Positions 9,100 to 17,529 of a stretch of 64,000 nt of DNA are shown here, piece after piece. Within the stretch, counting starts at the first letter, position 1, and each line of letters starts with the position of its first letter. Source of the DNA: Rhodospirillales bacterium (GTDB lineage: Bacteria; Pseudomonadota; Alphaproteobacteria; Rhodospirillales; WMHbin7); NCBI GenBank assembly GCA_016214125.1, contig JACRPC010000038.1, forward strand, positions 1 to 64,000. The letters are read 5' to 3'. Position numbers and translations under genes: made by a program. The notes beneath the pieces are model-generated. The model did not search any database and was not told where the DNA came from. It worked only from the letters and a program-made list of their open reading frames with translations.

Positions 9100-10164
9100 T
9101 TAGCGCGCACGTTCGTACTGCTTGGGCCAGGCGATCTTGTCGCCCAGAACCCGCGCCGCCCGCAAAGGCCAACTCGGATCGCGCAACAGCTCGCGGCCCA
9201 GGCTGATGGCATCGGCCTGGCCGGTGCGCAGCACATGCTCGGCCTGGCTGGGCTCGGTGATCATCCCCACCGCCGAGGTGGGGATGTGGGCGCGGGCCCG
9301 CAGGGCGGCGGCGAAGGGGGTTTGGAAACCCGGCCCGACCGGAATCTTGGCGTCGGGGACGTTGCCGCCGCTCGAACAATCGATCATATCGATGCCCGCT
9401 TCCTTGAGCGCCTGGGCCAACGCCACCGACTGTTCGAGATCCCAGCCGCCCTCGACCCAATCGGTGGCCGAGATGCGCACCATCACCGGCCACTCGGCGG
9501 GCCAGGCGTCGCGCACCGCCTTGGCGACCCGCAGGGGCAGACGCATCCGGTTGGCGAGCGGGCCGCCGTAATCGTCGCTCCGCCGGTTGGAGAGCGGCGA
9601 GAGGAACTCGTGCAGCAGATAGCCGTGCGCCATGTGGATCTGCGCCACCAGGAAGCCGGCTGCCAGCGCCCGCTTGGCGGCGGCCTCGAAGGCGGCGACC
9701 ACGGCGTCGATCTCGGCCTCGCTCATGGCGCGCGGCACCGGATGGCCGGGGGCGAAGGCCAGCGCGCTGGGAGCGATGGTCGGCCAGCCCATGGGCTCGC
9801 CGGGCGGACGGGGCTGATTGCCGTCCCAGGGCGCGGCCACCGACGCCTTGCGCCCGGCATGGGCAAGCTGGATAGCCGGCACCGCGCCTTCCTGGCGGAT
9901 AAAGGCGACGATCGGCTTCAGGGCCTGGAGCTGGGCGTCGTTCCAAAGCCCCAGATCGTGGGCGCTGATCCGCCCCTCGGCCGTCACCCCCACCGCCTCG
10001 GTGATCACCAGGCCGGCGCCGCCGGTCGCCCGGGCGCCGTAATGGACCATGTGCCAAGGGCTGGCCACGCCATCGGTGGCCGAGTACTGGCACATCGGCG
10101 CCATGAAAATTCGGTTGCGGATTTCCAGCTTGCGCAGCACCAGGGGCGTGAAGAGAAGGCTCAT
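9100..10164 (-). CDS. namA: Old-yellow-enzyme-type NADPH:flavin oxidoreductase (NamA/YqjM-like)
   Basis: A 354-residue FMN-dependent ene-reductase that would reduce activated C=C bonds with NAD(P)H. It starts with the FMN barrel strand MAPMCQYSATDG, whose Cys matches the regulatory Cys of YqjM/XenA enzymes. It then has QLAHAGRKAS (ligand-binding histidine region), HMAHGYLLHEFLSPLSN, RRSDDYGG and the C-terminal SLGRELLRDPSWPLRAA. The physiological substrate cannot be deduced. Its neighbours (hrpB, and a divergent TPR lipoprotein) give no pathway hint. Confidence 0.9.
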   Translation of the reverse strand: MSLLFTPLVLRKLEIRNRIFMAPMCQYSATDGVASPWHMVHYGARATGGAGLVITEAVGVTAEGRISAHDLGLWNDAQLQALKPIVAFIRQEGAVPAIQLAHAGRKASVAAPWDGNQPRPPGEPMGWPTIAPSALAFAPGHPVPRAMSEAEIDAVVAAFEAAAKRALAAGFLVAQIHMAHGYLLHEFLSPLSNRRSDDYGGPLANRMRLPLRVAKAVRDAWPAEWPVMVRISATDWVEGGWDLEQSVALAQALKEAGIDMIDCSSGGNVPDAKIPVGPGFQTPFAAALRARAHIPTSAVGMITEPSQAEHVLRTGQADAISLGRELLRDPSWPLRAARVLGDKIAWPKQYERAR

Positions 10165-10282
10165 CGTTTGGCTCCGGCTTTGGCGATCGGGGCGCCACTA
10201 TGGCAAACCCGCCTGCCCCCTGGCGAGCCGGAAATTTCGCCTTCCCTGTGGCGCCGGCCGCCGCTTCTGGCATAATCGGCCG

Positions 10283-11032
10283 ATGCGCACGCGACCGCTT
10301 CCCCTTCTGACCCTGCTCCTGGCCCTGGCGGCCTGCGAGGCGGTCGATCCCGACCGGCTGCCCTCGTCGGCCATCGATCCCACCCTCCGGGAAGCGGTGG
10401 CCGAGGCCGAACAGGCCCAGGATTACATGGCGGCCGCCAACTATTACCGCTCGCTCTTCGAGCGCAACCCCACCGATCTGGCGGTGGTGCTGCCCTATGC
10501 GCGCAGCCTGCGGCTGGTCGGTTTGTGCGAGGAATCGCTTGAGGTGCTGACGCCGCTGGTCGAGGTCAATCCCAAACACACCGCCCTGCTCTTCGAGATG
10601 GCGAAGAACCAGATCGGCGCCGCCAAGCCGGCCGAGGCCGTCGTCACCCTGAAGGGGCTGGTGGGGCTGGACAAGCGGATGTGGGAGGCCTGGTCGGCGC
10701 TGGGCGTCGCCCACGATTATCTGGGCCAGAACGCCGAAGCCCAGGAAAGCTATTTGCACGCGCTGGCCATCGCGCCCGAGAATCCGGTGGTGCTCAACAA
10801 TCTGGCGCTCTCCCAGGCCCGCACCGGCGCCCTGCCGATCGCCATCGCCACCTTGGAGCGCGCCGCCAAGAATCCGCGCGCCCGCGCCCAGGTGCGCCAG
10901 AACCTGGCGATGCTGCTGGCCCTCAGGGGCGACTCCGGTGCCGCCGAACGCCTGGTCCGTCAGGACCTGCCCACCGACATCGCCTTGCGCAACGCCGCGA
11001 TCTACCGCCTGATCGCCAAGCCCAATCCATGA
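10283..11032 (+). CDS. TPR-repeat lipoprotein (TadD-like)
   Basis: 249 residues. The N-terminus is a lipoprotein signal with lipobox LALAAC (Cys about residue 17), so the mature protein should be membrane-anchored. The rest is helical tetratricopeptide repeats (around residues 38-70, 73-105, 140-175, e.g. WSALGVAHDYLGQNAEAQ and PVVLNNLALSQARTG). It resembles TadD, the TPR lipoprotein of tight-adherence pilus systems, but no tad/cpa genes are in the window. The ATG at 10283 sits directly before the signal sequence. Its stop overlaps the start of the SUMF1-domain gene (ATGA), so the pair is co-translated. Confidence 0.75.
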   Translation: MRTRPLPLLTLLLALAACEAVDPDRLPSSAIDPTLREAVAEAEQAQDYMAAANYYRSLFERNPTDLAVVLPYARSLRLVGLCEESLEVLTPLVEVNPKHTALLFEMAKNQIGAAKPAEAVVTLKGLVGLDKRMWEAWSALGVAHDYLGQNAEAQESYLHALAIAPENPVVLNNLALSQARTGALPIAIATLERAAKNPRARAQVRQNLAMLLALRGDSGAAERLVRQDLPTDIALRNAAIYRLIAKPNP

Positions 11033-11805
11033 GACACCTTCTTCTCGCCCTCCTGGCCGTTCTGGCCGCCAGCGCCGCCCACGCCGCCGAGGCCTTCCGC
11101 GACTGCCCGCAATGCCCGGAGATGATCGCCATCAAGCCCGGCAGTTTCATGATGGGCGGCAACTGGGCCGAGAACGAGCGGCCGGTCCACACCGTCACCC
11201 TTACCAAACCTTACGCCATCGCCAAATACGAACTCACCTTCGACGAGTGGGAGATGTGCCGCGCCGCCGGCGCCTGCAGCCGCGACCCCGACGTCCATGC
11301 CTGGGGCAAGGGCCGCCAGCCGGTGATCAATCTGGCGATCGCCGACATCGCCCAATATCTGGCCTGGCTGTCGAAACTGACCGGCAAGACCTACCGCCTG
11401 CCCAGCGAGGCGGAATGGGAATACGCGGCCCGAGGCGGCATCGACGGCGCCTATTGGTGGGGCGAGACGATGAAGCCCGGCCACGCCAATTGCCGCGACT
11501 GCGGCGCCGACCCCTGGGGCGGCGACCGCGCCGCGCCGGTGGGCACCTTCCCGCCCAACCCCTACGGCCTGCACGAGATGAACGGCAATCTGTGGGAATG
11601 GACCGCCGATTGCTTCGCCCCCAACCACAATCAGGCGCCGACCGACGGCAGCCCGCGCCCCGGTCCCGACAATTGCCAGCGCGTCATCAAGGGCGGCGCC
11701 TGGTATTACTACGCCCCCCTGTCGCGCCCGGCCTCGCGGGCCCGCCAGGACCCCAGGCAATGGAGCTACACGGTGGGCGTCCGCCTGGTCCGCGAGATGG
11801 AGTAG
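11029..11805 (+). CDS. Secreted SUMF1/FGE-fold protein, probably not a formylglycine-generating enzyme
   Basis: 258 residues with a cleavable signal peptide (about 1-21, ending AHA-AEAF). The SUMF1 fold is clear: MIAIKPGSFMMGG, ENERPVHTVTL, YELTFDEW, RLPSEAEWEYAARGG, GLHEMNGNLWEWTADCF and the terminal GVRLVREME. The C-terminal region that carries the two catalytic cysteines in true formylglycine-generating enzymes reads SRPASRARQDPRQWSY and has no Cys, so sulfatase activation is unlikely. The fold is also used as a binding scaffold. The gene is coupled to an upstream TPR lipoprotein, suggesting that both act in the periplasm. Confidence 0.8.
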   Translation: MRHLLLALLAVLAASAAHAAEAFRDCPQCPEMIAIKPGSFMMGGNWAENERPVHTVTLTKPYAIAKYELTFDEWEMCRAAGACSRDPDVHAWGKGRQPVINLAIADIAQYLAWLSKLTGKTYRLPSEAEWEYAARGGIDGAYWWGETMKPGHANCRDCGADPWGGDRAAPVGTFPPNPYGLHEMNGNLWEWTADCFAPNHNQAPTDGSPRPGPDNCQRVIKGGAWYYYAPLSRPASRARQDPRQWSYTVGVRLVREME

Positions 11806-11879
11806 AGCCCGCCAATCTTTCTGGAAACCCAGCGGCTCTTGCGATATTTTCATCGGGAAACTTCGACGGGAGACATGGC

Positions 11880-12128
11880 ATGCATCGCTGGCCGGTCCAG
11901 AACGCCAAGGCCCATTTTGCTGATATGATGCGTGAAGCGGCCGCCTCCGGCCCGCAAGCCATTACCGTACGCGGTCAGGCCCGGGCCGTCTTGCTGTCCA
12001 TGGCGGATTACGAACGTCTCAAGGGCCGCAAGCCCTCGCTGGTTCAGTTTCTTCGTGACTCGCCGCTGTTCGCCACGCCGTTGCGCCTTACGCGCGACAA
12101 ATCCCCGGCCCGACGGATCGATCTGTGA
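11880..12128 (+). CDS. Phd/YefM-family antitoxin
   Basis: An 82-residue protein with the Phd/YefM N-terminal DNA-binding fold: WPVQNAKAHFADMMREA, then PQAITVRGQARAVLLSMADYERL. The C-terminal 30 residues, which wrap the toxin in this family, are basic and proline-containing. The start follows GGGAGA at a good distance. It overlaps the next gene as GTGA, the classic antitoxin-first arrangement, and probably represses its own promoter together with the toxin. Confidence 0.85.
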   Translation: MHRWPVQNAKAHFADMMREAAASGPQAITVRGQARAVLLSMADYERLKGRKPSLVQFLRDSPLFATPLRLTRDKSPARRIDL

Positions 12129-12538
12129 GTTATCTGATCGACACCTGCGCGCTTTCCGAACTGATCAAGCCGAAGCCTTCGGCCCCGGTCGTTGGCTGGT
12201 TCGAATCCACCCCACCGGAATCCCTGTTCCTTAGCGCGCTGACGCTTGGTGAAATCCGCAAGGGTGTCGAGCGGCTGAACGACGGGCGGCGGCGCTCTCG
12301 AATCATCGCCTGGCTTGAAGTCGAACTGCCGGGTTGGTTCGCCGATCGCGTCTTGCCGATTGATTCCGGCGTTGCCGACGAATGGGGACGGCTGATGGCA
12401 CGCGTGTTACGCCCGGTTCCCGCCATCGACAGCCTGATTGCCGCGACGGCGCTTCGTCACCGCCTGACCCTGGTCACCCGCAACACCGACGATTTCACCC
12501 CCACGGGCGTCGAGATCTTCGATCCCTGGAAGCCCTAA
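12125..12538 (+). CDS. PIN-domain toxin (VapC/FitB-like)
   Basis: A 137-residue PIN-domain ribonuclease starting at GTG, which overlaps the antitoxin stop. The conserved acidic residues are present: YLIDTCALSELIK (first Asp), LGEIRKGVERL (Glu), the block with AIDSLIAATAL (Asp) and LVTRNTDDF (Asp). This is the Mg-dependent active site of VapC-type endoribonucleases. The pairing with a Phd-type antitoxin resembles FitAB/VapBC modules. The target RNA cannot be predicted. Confidence 0.88.
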   Translation: MSYLIDTCALSELIKPKPSAPVVGWFESTPPESLFLSALTLGEIRKGVERLNDGRRRSRIIAWLEVELPGWFADRVLPIDSGVADEWGRLMARVLRPVPAIDSLIAATALRHRLTLVTRNTDDFTPTGVEIFDPWKP

Positions 12539-12592
12539 AAGTCCCGCCTTCGCCCTTGCCCGATTCCGGGCTTCGATTTATGATCCGCCCCC

Positions 12593-13549
12593 ATGAACGC
12601 CAACCCGTTCCCGCATCGCCACTTGCTGGGCATCCAGGGGTTGACGCCATTGGAGATCGGCCATCTGCTCGATCTCTCCGACGGTTTCGTCGATCACAAC
12701 CGCCAAGCGGAAAAGAAGCGCGAAACCCTCAAGGGCCGCACGATCATCAATCTGTTCTTCGAGAACTCGACGCGCACCCGCACCTCGTTCGAACTGGCGG
12801 CCAAACGGCTGGGCGCCGACGTCATCAACATGCAGGTCTCGACCAGCTCGGTCGTCAAGGGCGAAACCCTGATCGACACCGCCATGACCTTGAACGCCAT
12901 GCACGCCGACGTGCTGTGCGTGCGCCATCCCGACTCGGGCGCCGTCAAGCTGCTTTCCGACAAGGTCAATTGCGCGGTCATCAATGGCGGCGACGGCACC
13001 CACGAGCATCCGACCCAGGCGCTGTTGGACGCGCTTACCATCCGTCGGCGCAAGGGCCAGCTCTCGGGTCTGTTGGTCGCCATCTGCGGCGATGTGCTCC
13101 ATTCCCGCGTCGCCCGCTCGAACATCTATCTGTTGAACGCCATGGGTGCTCGGGTGCGGCTGGTGGCGCCCAAGACGCTCTTGCCCGCCAAGGCCGAGCG
13201 GCTGGGCGCCGAAGTCTTCCACGACATGGCGGCGGGCTTGAAGGACGTCGACATCGTCATGATGCTGCGCGTGCAGAACGAGCGCATGCAGGGCAGCTAC
13301 ATCCCCTCGATCCGGGAATATTTCCACTTCTTCGGGCTTGATTACGACAAGCTCAAGGAAGCCAAGCCCGACGCCCTCATCATGCATCCGGGGCCGATGA
13401 ACCGCGGCGTCGAGATCGACTCCGAGGTCGCCGACGACTTCGAACGCAGCGTCATCCGCGAGCAGGTCGAGATGGGCGTCGCCGTGCGCATGGCCTGCCT
13501 CGTCGTGCTCACCCGCAACCTGCCCTCGGCCAAGCCCAACCATGTCTAA
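12593..13549 (+). CDS. pyrB: Aspartate carbamoyltransferase catalytic subunit
   Basis: PyrB condenses carbamoyl phosphate with aspartate to N-carbamoyl-aspartate, the first committed step of pyrimidine synthesis. 318 residues. Signature motifs: [12 protein letters not shown] (carbamoyl-phosphate binding), [12 protein letters not shown], the loop [10 protein letters not shown] and [12 protein letters not shown] near the C-terminus. It overlaps the downstream pyrC-type gene by 8 bases, as expected for the PyrB/PyrC' complexes known in Pseudomonas. No pyrI regulatory-subunit gene is adjacent. Confidence 0.97.
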   Translation: MNANPFPHRHLLGIQGLTPLEIGHLLDLSDGFVDHNRQAEKKRETLKGRTIINLFFENSTRTRTSFELAAKRLGADVINMQVSTSSVVKGETLIDTAMTLNAMHADVLCVRHPDSGAVKLLSDKVNCAVINGGDGTHEHPTQALLDALTIRRRKGQLSGLLVAICGDVLHSRVARSNIYLLNAMGARVRLVAPKTLLPAKAERLGAEVFHDMAAGLKDVDIVMMLRVQNERMQGSYIPSIREYFHFFGLDYDKLKEAKPDALIMHPGPMNRGVEIDSEVADDFERSVIREQVEMGVAVRMACLVVLTRNLPSAKPNHV

Positions 13550-14855
13550 GGTCGCCTACATCAATGTGCGCCTCCTCGACCCGGCCAGCGGGCTGGACGG
13601 GCTGGGCGCGCTCCTGACCGAAGACGAGGCGATCGCCGATTTCGGCCCCAGCCTCTTTCGCGCCAGTTCGGGCTGGCGGGTTCCTTCCGGCATCCCGATC
13701 GTCGACGGCAAGGGCGCCTGTCTGGCGCCCGGTCTGGTCGACATGCGCGTGCAATTGCGCGAGCCGGGCGAGGAGCACAAGGAAACCTTCAAGACGGCGG
13801 GCGAGGCCGCCGTGGCCGGCGGCATCACCAGCATGGTCTGCCTGCCCAACACCGATCCGGTGATCGACGACGTCGCCAGCGTCGAGTTCGTCGCCAGGCG
13901 GGCCCGCAAGGTCGAACTCGCCAAGGTCTATCCCTACGCCGCCGCCACCCAACGCCTGGCCGGCAAGGAACTGGCCGAGATGGGCATGCTGGCCCAGGCG
14001 GGCGCGCTGGCCTTCACCGACGGCGTCCAGGCGATCGCCGACGCCCGGGTGATGCGCCGCGCGCTGGCCTACGCCGCCACCTTCGATCTTCTTATCGTCC
14101 AGCATCCCGAGGAACCGACGCTGGCCCAAGGCGGCGCCATGAACGCCGGCGAGACGGCGACCCGGCTGGGCCTGTCGGGCATTCCGCGCGAGGCCGAGGT
14201 GATCTTGCTCGAGCGCGATCTCAGGCTGGTGGCCGCCACCGGCGGGCGCTACCACGCCGCCCATCTGTCGACCGCGCCGGCGATCGAGGCGGTGCGCCAA
14301 GCCAAGCGCCAGGGGCTGCGCGTCACCGCCGACACCGCGCCGCCCTACTTCGCCTTGAACGAGTTGGCGGTGGGCGATTGGCGGACCTTCACCAAGCTCT
14401 CGCCCCCGTTGCGCGACGAGGCCGACCGGCTGGCGGTGGTCGAGGGGTTGAAGGACGGCACCCTCGACGCCATCGCGTCGGATCACGCGCCGCAGGACCA
14501 GGATTCCAAGCGCCTGCCCTTCGCCCAGGCCGCCTTCGGCGGCGTCGGTTTGGAAACTCTGCTGGCCGTGGCGCTCGAGCTGCACCACAACGGCGCCCTG
14601 CCGCTACTGCAGGTGCTGGGCCTGCTCACCCACAAGCCGGCCGACATTCTGGGCCTGCAGGCCGGGCGGCTGAAAAAAGGCGCGCCCGCCGATCTGGTGC
14701 TGTTCGATCCCGATGCCGCCTGGAAAGTGGTCGCCGACCGTTTCCGCTCGAAATCGAAAAACTCGCCCTTCGACGGCCGCCCGGTCCAGGGCCGCTGTCT
14801 GCGCACCGTCATCGATGGCCGCACCGTCTTTGCAGCCGAGGCCCAGGGCGGATGA
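13542..14855 (+). CDS. pyrC: Dihydroorotase homologue lacking the HxH metal motif (PyrC'/PyrX type)
   Basis: A 437-residue class I dihydroorotase-fold protein. Where active enzymes read DxHxHLREPG, this one has [10 protein letters not shown]: Arg69 and Gln71 replace both metal-binding histidines. VQHPEEP, AHLST and SDHAPQ are still present. In Pseudomonas, homologues with the same loss (PyrC') are inactive and act as the structural partner of PyrB. By that precedent this is probably a scaffold subunit, with the working dihydroorotase elsewhere in the genome. It overlaps pyrB upstream and plsY downstream (ATGA), so all three share a transcript. Confidence 0.85.
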   Translation: MSKVAYINVRLLDPASGLDGLGALLTEDEAIADFGPSLFRASSGWRVPSGIPIVDGKGACLAPGLVDMRVQLREPGEEHKETFKTAGEAAVAGGITSMVCLPNTDPVIDDVASVEFVARRARKVELAKVYPYAAATQRLAGKELAEMGMLAQAGALAFTDGVQAIADARVMRRALAYAATFDLLIVQHPEEPTLAQGGAMNAGETATRLGLSGIPREAEVILLERDLRLVAATGGRYHAAHLSTAPAIEAVRQAKRQGLRVTADTAPPYFALNELAVGDWRTFTKLSPPLRDEADRLAVVEGLKDGTLDAIASDHAPQDQDSKRLPFAQAAFGGVGLETLLAVALELHHNGALPLLQVLGLLTHKPADILGLQAGRLKKGAPADLVLFDPDAAWKVVADRFRSKSKNSPFDGRPVQGRCLRTVIDGRTVFAAEAQGG

Positions 14856-15445
14856 TCCCGATTCTCGCCGCCCTGGGCGGCTATCTGTTGGGCTCGATCC
14901 CCTTCGGCCTGGTGCTGACCAAAATGGCCGGGCTGGGCGACATCCGCCAGATCGGCTCGGGCAATATCGGCGCCACCAACGTGCTGCGCACCGGCAACAA
15001 GGGCCTGGCCGCCGCAACCCTCATCCTTGACGCCGCCAAGGGCGGCATCGCCGCCCTGATTGCCCAGGCGCTGGCCGATCCCACCGCCGGCCTGATCGCC
15101 GGCCTGGCCGCCGTGCTCGGCCACAATTTCCCCGTCTGGCTTCGTTTCAAGGGCGGCAAGGGAGTGGCGACCTCGCTGGGCGTGCTGGTGGCCGTCGCCT
15201 GGCCGGTCGGGCTGGCCGCCATCGCCACCTGGCTGGCCACCGCCGCCTTGTTCCGCATCTCCTCGCTGGCGGCGCTCTTGGCCTTCGCGCTGGCGCCCAT
15301 CTATGCGTTCTTTCTGGTCGGACGCGATCCGGCAATCCTGGCCTTGCTCTTGGCGGCGATCGTCATCACACGCCACCACGCCAACATCCGCCGCCTGCTG
15401 GCCGGCCAAGAACCCCGGATCGGTGGCAAGAAGAAAGACGCCTGA
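14852..15445 (+). CDS. plsY: Glycerol-3-phosphate acyltransferase PlsY
   Basis: An inner-membrane enzyme that transfers the acyl group from acyl-phosphate to glycerol-3-phosphate, giving lysophosphatidate for phospholipid synthesis. 197 residues with about five hydrophobic segments. PlsY motifs: YLLGSIPFGLVLTK, the substrate-binding IGSGNIGATNVLRTGNKG, GHNFPVWLRFKGGKGVATSLG and ITRHHANIRRLLAGQE near the C-terminus. It is the last gene of the pyrB-pyrC'-plsY run. Confidence 0.96.
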   Translation: MIPILAALGGYLLGSIPFGLVLTKMAGLGDIRQIGSGNIGATNVLRTGNKGLAAATLILDAAKGGIAALIAQALADPTAGLIAGLAAVLGHNFPVWLRFKGGKGVATSLGVLVAVAWPVGLAAIATWLATAALFRISSLAALLAFALAPIYAFFLVGRDPAILALLLAAIVITRHHANIRRLLAGQEPRIGGKKKDA

Positions 15446-15460
15446 AAACCCAACCGAACC

Positions 15461-15484
15461 TTGAATATTCAATTGCTATAATAT
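15461..15484 (+). promoter_or_regulatory. Palindrome TTGAATATTCAA plus extended -10 TGCTATAAT
   Basis: A perfect 12-base palindrome (15461-15472) lies directly against TGCTATAAT (15474-15482), an exact extended -10. No good -35 is present at 17 bases, so the palindrome may be an activator or operator site. It lies 43 bases upstream of the start of the cNMP/rhodanese gene. Confidence 0.5.
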
Positions 15485-15526
15485 AAGGCCGGGACTAGGA
15501 TCGCAGGGCACTGCGAAAGGCCCGCC

Positions 15527-16579
15527 ATGGCGATTTACAGCCCCGATGCGCTGAGGGCGCTCAAGGACCAGCTTTACTACCCCTATTGCCATCTTTCCGA
15601 TTCCGGCATCGTGCGCCTTGAAGAGGCGGTGCGGCTGTTCCCCTTGAAGGCCGGCGAAAGCCTGTCGATCAAGGGCGATGGCGGCTGGCATTTTTTGTCG
15701 CTCTTGAAGGGCCGGGTGGCGGTGGCGGGACCGGGCGCCCGCCAGGCCCAGCTTTCCCCCGCCGACACCCGCGACCGGCCCTACACGGTGCGGCCGCGCA
15801 CCATCGAACTGGCCATCGACGCCTTGGAAGACTCGCTCGTCTGCTATGGCGATGGCGGGGCGATGGATTACCTTTTGTCGTGGGACGAGTTGGCGCGCTC
15901 GGAGGATGCCGGGCTCGATTCCGGGGCGCTCGATCAGGTGCGCCGCTCGATGGCCTTCCGCCGCCTGCCCCTGGAAAGCGTCGAGGAAGCCTTTCGGCGC
16001 ATGCGCCGTTGCGACGCCGCCGCCGGTCTGGAGATCTGCCGCCAGGGCGCGCCGCACGACACCTTCTATTTGATCGTCTCGGGGCGGGCGGAAATCTGGG
16101 AGATGGGGCTTTACGACGACGCTCCCCTGAAAACCGGCGAGATCGGCCCCGGCGACGCTTTTGGCGAGGACGCGCTGGTGGGCGAGGCGACCAGCGGCAT
16201 GACCGTGCGGATGATCGAGGCCGGCCAGCTTCTGTGCCTCACTCGGGCCGACTTCCGCGAACTGATCTCGAACCCGATGATCCGCGAGGTCGAGGCGCCC
16301 TTGGCCAAGGCGATGCTCGAGGCCGGCCACAAGCTGGTCGATGTCCGCTACGAGGAAGAGCATGAGGAAGGCCACATCCCCGGCGCCATCCTGCTGCCGC
16401 TGGTCAGTCTGCGCCGCCATTGGAACCGCCTGGACCCCGCCGACAAGCATGTCGTCTATTGCCGCTCCGGCAAGCGCAGCCTGGTGGCCGCCTTGCTGCT
16501 GGCCCAGCGCGGCATCGAGGCGGTGAGCCTGAAGGGCGGCATCCTCGACTGGCCCTATGCGGTGACGGCCAGCGAATAG
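15527..16579 (+). CDS. cNMP-binding-fold and rhodanese domain protein
   Basis: 350 residues. Residues about 20-120 form a degenerate first cyclic-nucleotide-binding-like fold. Residues about 140-250 form a second one (GLEICRQGAPHDTFYLIVSG, then GPGDAFGEDALVG). Residues about 255-345 form a rhodanese domain with active-site loop VVYCRSGKRS, so the sulphur-accepting Cys is present. The phosphate-binding cassette of the second cNMP fold lacks the usual P-R-x-A-S/T, so cAMP binding is doubtful. Such combinations suggest a redox or sulphur-responsive signalling protein; the role is unknown. It is monocistronic, under the palindrome/extended -10 promoter. Confidence 0.8.
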   Translation: MAIYSPDALRALKDQLYYPYCHLSDSGIVRLEEAVRLFPLKAGESLSIKGDGGWHFLSLLKGRVAVAGPGARQAQLSPADTRDRPYTVRPRTIELAIDALEDSLVCYGDGGAMDYLLSWDELARSEDAGLDSGALDQVRRSMAFRRLPLESVEEAFRRMRRCDAAAGLEICRQGAPHDTFYLIVSGRAEIWEMGLYDDAPLKTGEIGPGDAFGEDALVGEATSGMTVRMIEAGQLLCLTRADFRELISNPMIREVEAPLAKAMLEAGHKLVDVRYEEEHEEGHIPGAILLPLVSLRRHWNRLDPADKHVVYCRSGKRSLVAALLLAQRGIEAVSLKGGILDWPYAVTASE

Positions 16580-16615
16580 GGGCGCCGATTTTCGTGCAGG
16601 CTGAACCTTGCCGCC

Positions 16616-17290
16616 TCAGGGCGGCGCGTCGGGTGGTGGCGGCAGCGGTTGGCCGGTGAAGGGATCGATCCGATCTTCGAACAGGATTCTTTTAAAGTCC
16701 TTGGGAAGGAAGCGGTCAATCTTTGCTCGGATTATTTCCGGATCATCGCGCGTGATGGAATAATACGTCCAAGGTGCCGAATGGCCCCCTACAAGGCCGT
16801 CGCGTGTGCCGATGCGCGCGTAGTCCCGGCATTGCCATGAATTCTTTTCAAAATTTATTTCGGGCTCGCGGCCTGCCAGGCGGTAAAGCTCCATGATATC
16901 GAGTCGTGTTTGATGGAAAAGCTCTTCTCGAAAGGCCTGATAGACAAATTGAGGAGCGGTGAGGACACCATCTTCGACGCGGAAGTAATAGCTCAACGGC
17001 CACAACTTGCGGGGCCACAGGGAGAGCAACTGCTGCGCTTCGAACGTGAGAGCGCTTGGTTTCATGGCTCCAAAATTGTTGTTTACGCGGTCTTCGCAGG
17101 GCGGGCCAATAGACATCGGCTTGCCAAGGTTTTGAAAAAAGGCTCGGTCTTCTTGATACATAAAATAGGCGATGACGAGACTGACGATCCCGGTGAAACC
17201 GATGCCAAACAACAACAGCTTGGTCAGGCAGCCCTGAATGAGAATCTGGCCCTTGATCACCGCCTTTTTTATGGTTTGACCGATCGTCAT
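16616..17290 (-). CDS. Single-pass membrane protein, candidate immunity protein (copy 2)
   Basis: 224 residues with one hydrophobic segment (about 24-45) and a C-terminal domain that probably faces the periplasm. It is a paralogue of the 233-residue product of 17526-18227: shared blocks include LWPRKLWPLSYYFRVE, FVYQAFREELFHQTRLD and the terminal LFEDRIDPFTGQPLPPPPDAP. The last 60 bases are almost identical between the two genes at DNA level, so the duplication is recent. The ATG overlaps the stop of an 80-residue toxin-tail fragment (ATGA). I recognise no family; the immunity role is inferred only from the pairing. Confidence 0.7.
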   Translation of the reverse strand: MTIGQTIKKAVIKGQILIQGCLTKLLLFGIGFTGIVSLVIAYFMYQEDRAFFQNLGKPMSIGPPCEDRVNNNFGAMKPSALTFEAQQLLSLWPRKLWPLSYYFRVEDGVLTAPQFVYQAFREELFHQTRLDIMELYRLAGREPEINFEKNSWQCRDYARIGTRDGLVGGHSAPWTYYSITRDDPEIIRAKIDRFLPKDFKRILFEDRIDPFTGQPLPPPPDAPP

Positions 17291-17529
17291 GGCGCCATGG
17301 GTAGCCCACGTTTGTTGGGATTGTTCAGCGCGTCATTGATGCGATGGTTCGAATAATTTGGATCGATTGTGGCGTGGAACTTTTCCTTCCAAGGGGCCGA
17401 TCGTATTTCAAAAGGCGCGGCACCACCGGCCTTTTCAAACCGGTCGATCTCCTCGCGCGTCAGGGCCTTGCCGCCACCAAGCCCAGTCGGCAGGACCATC
17501 TCGTGGTTCTTGGCGAAAGCGGAGATCAT
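17287..17529 (-). CDS. Orphan copy of the C-terminal tail of the large 700-residue protein
   Basis: An 80-residue frame without a signal peptide. Residues 18-47 (GLGGGKALTREEIDRFEKAG onward to the IRSAPW block) closely match the last 60 residues of the product of 18224-20326. The N-terminal delivery-like module is absent. Both ends overlap neighbours by ATGA, so it is translated between the two membrane-protein genes. The arrangement resembles orphan toxin-tip cassettes in polymorphic toxin loci, but it may be a non-functional remnant. Confidence 0.6.
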   Translation of the reverse strand: MISAFAKNHEMVLPTGLGGGKALTREEIDRFEKAGGAAPFEIRSAPWKEKFHATIDPNYSNHRINDALNNPNKRGLPMAP

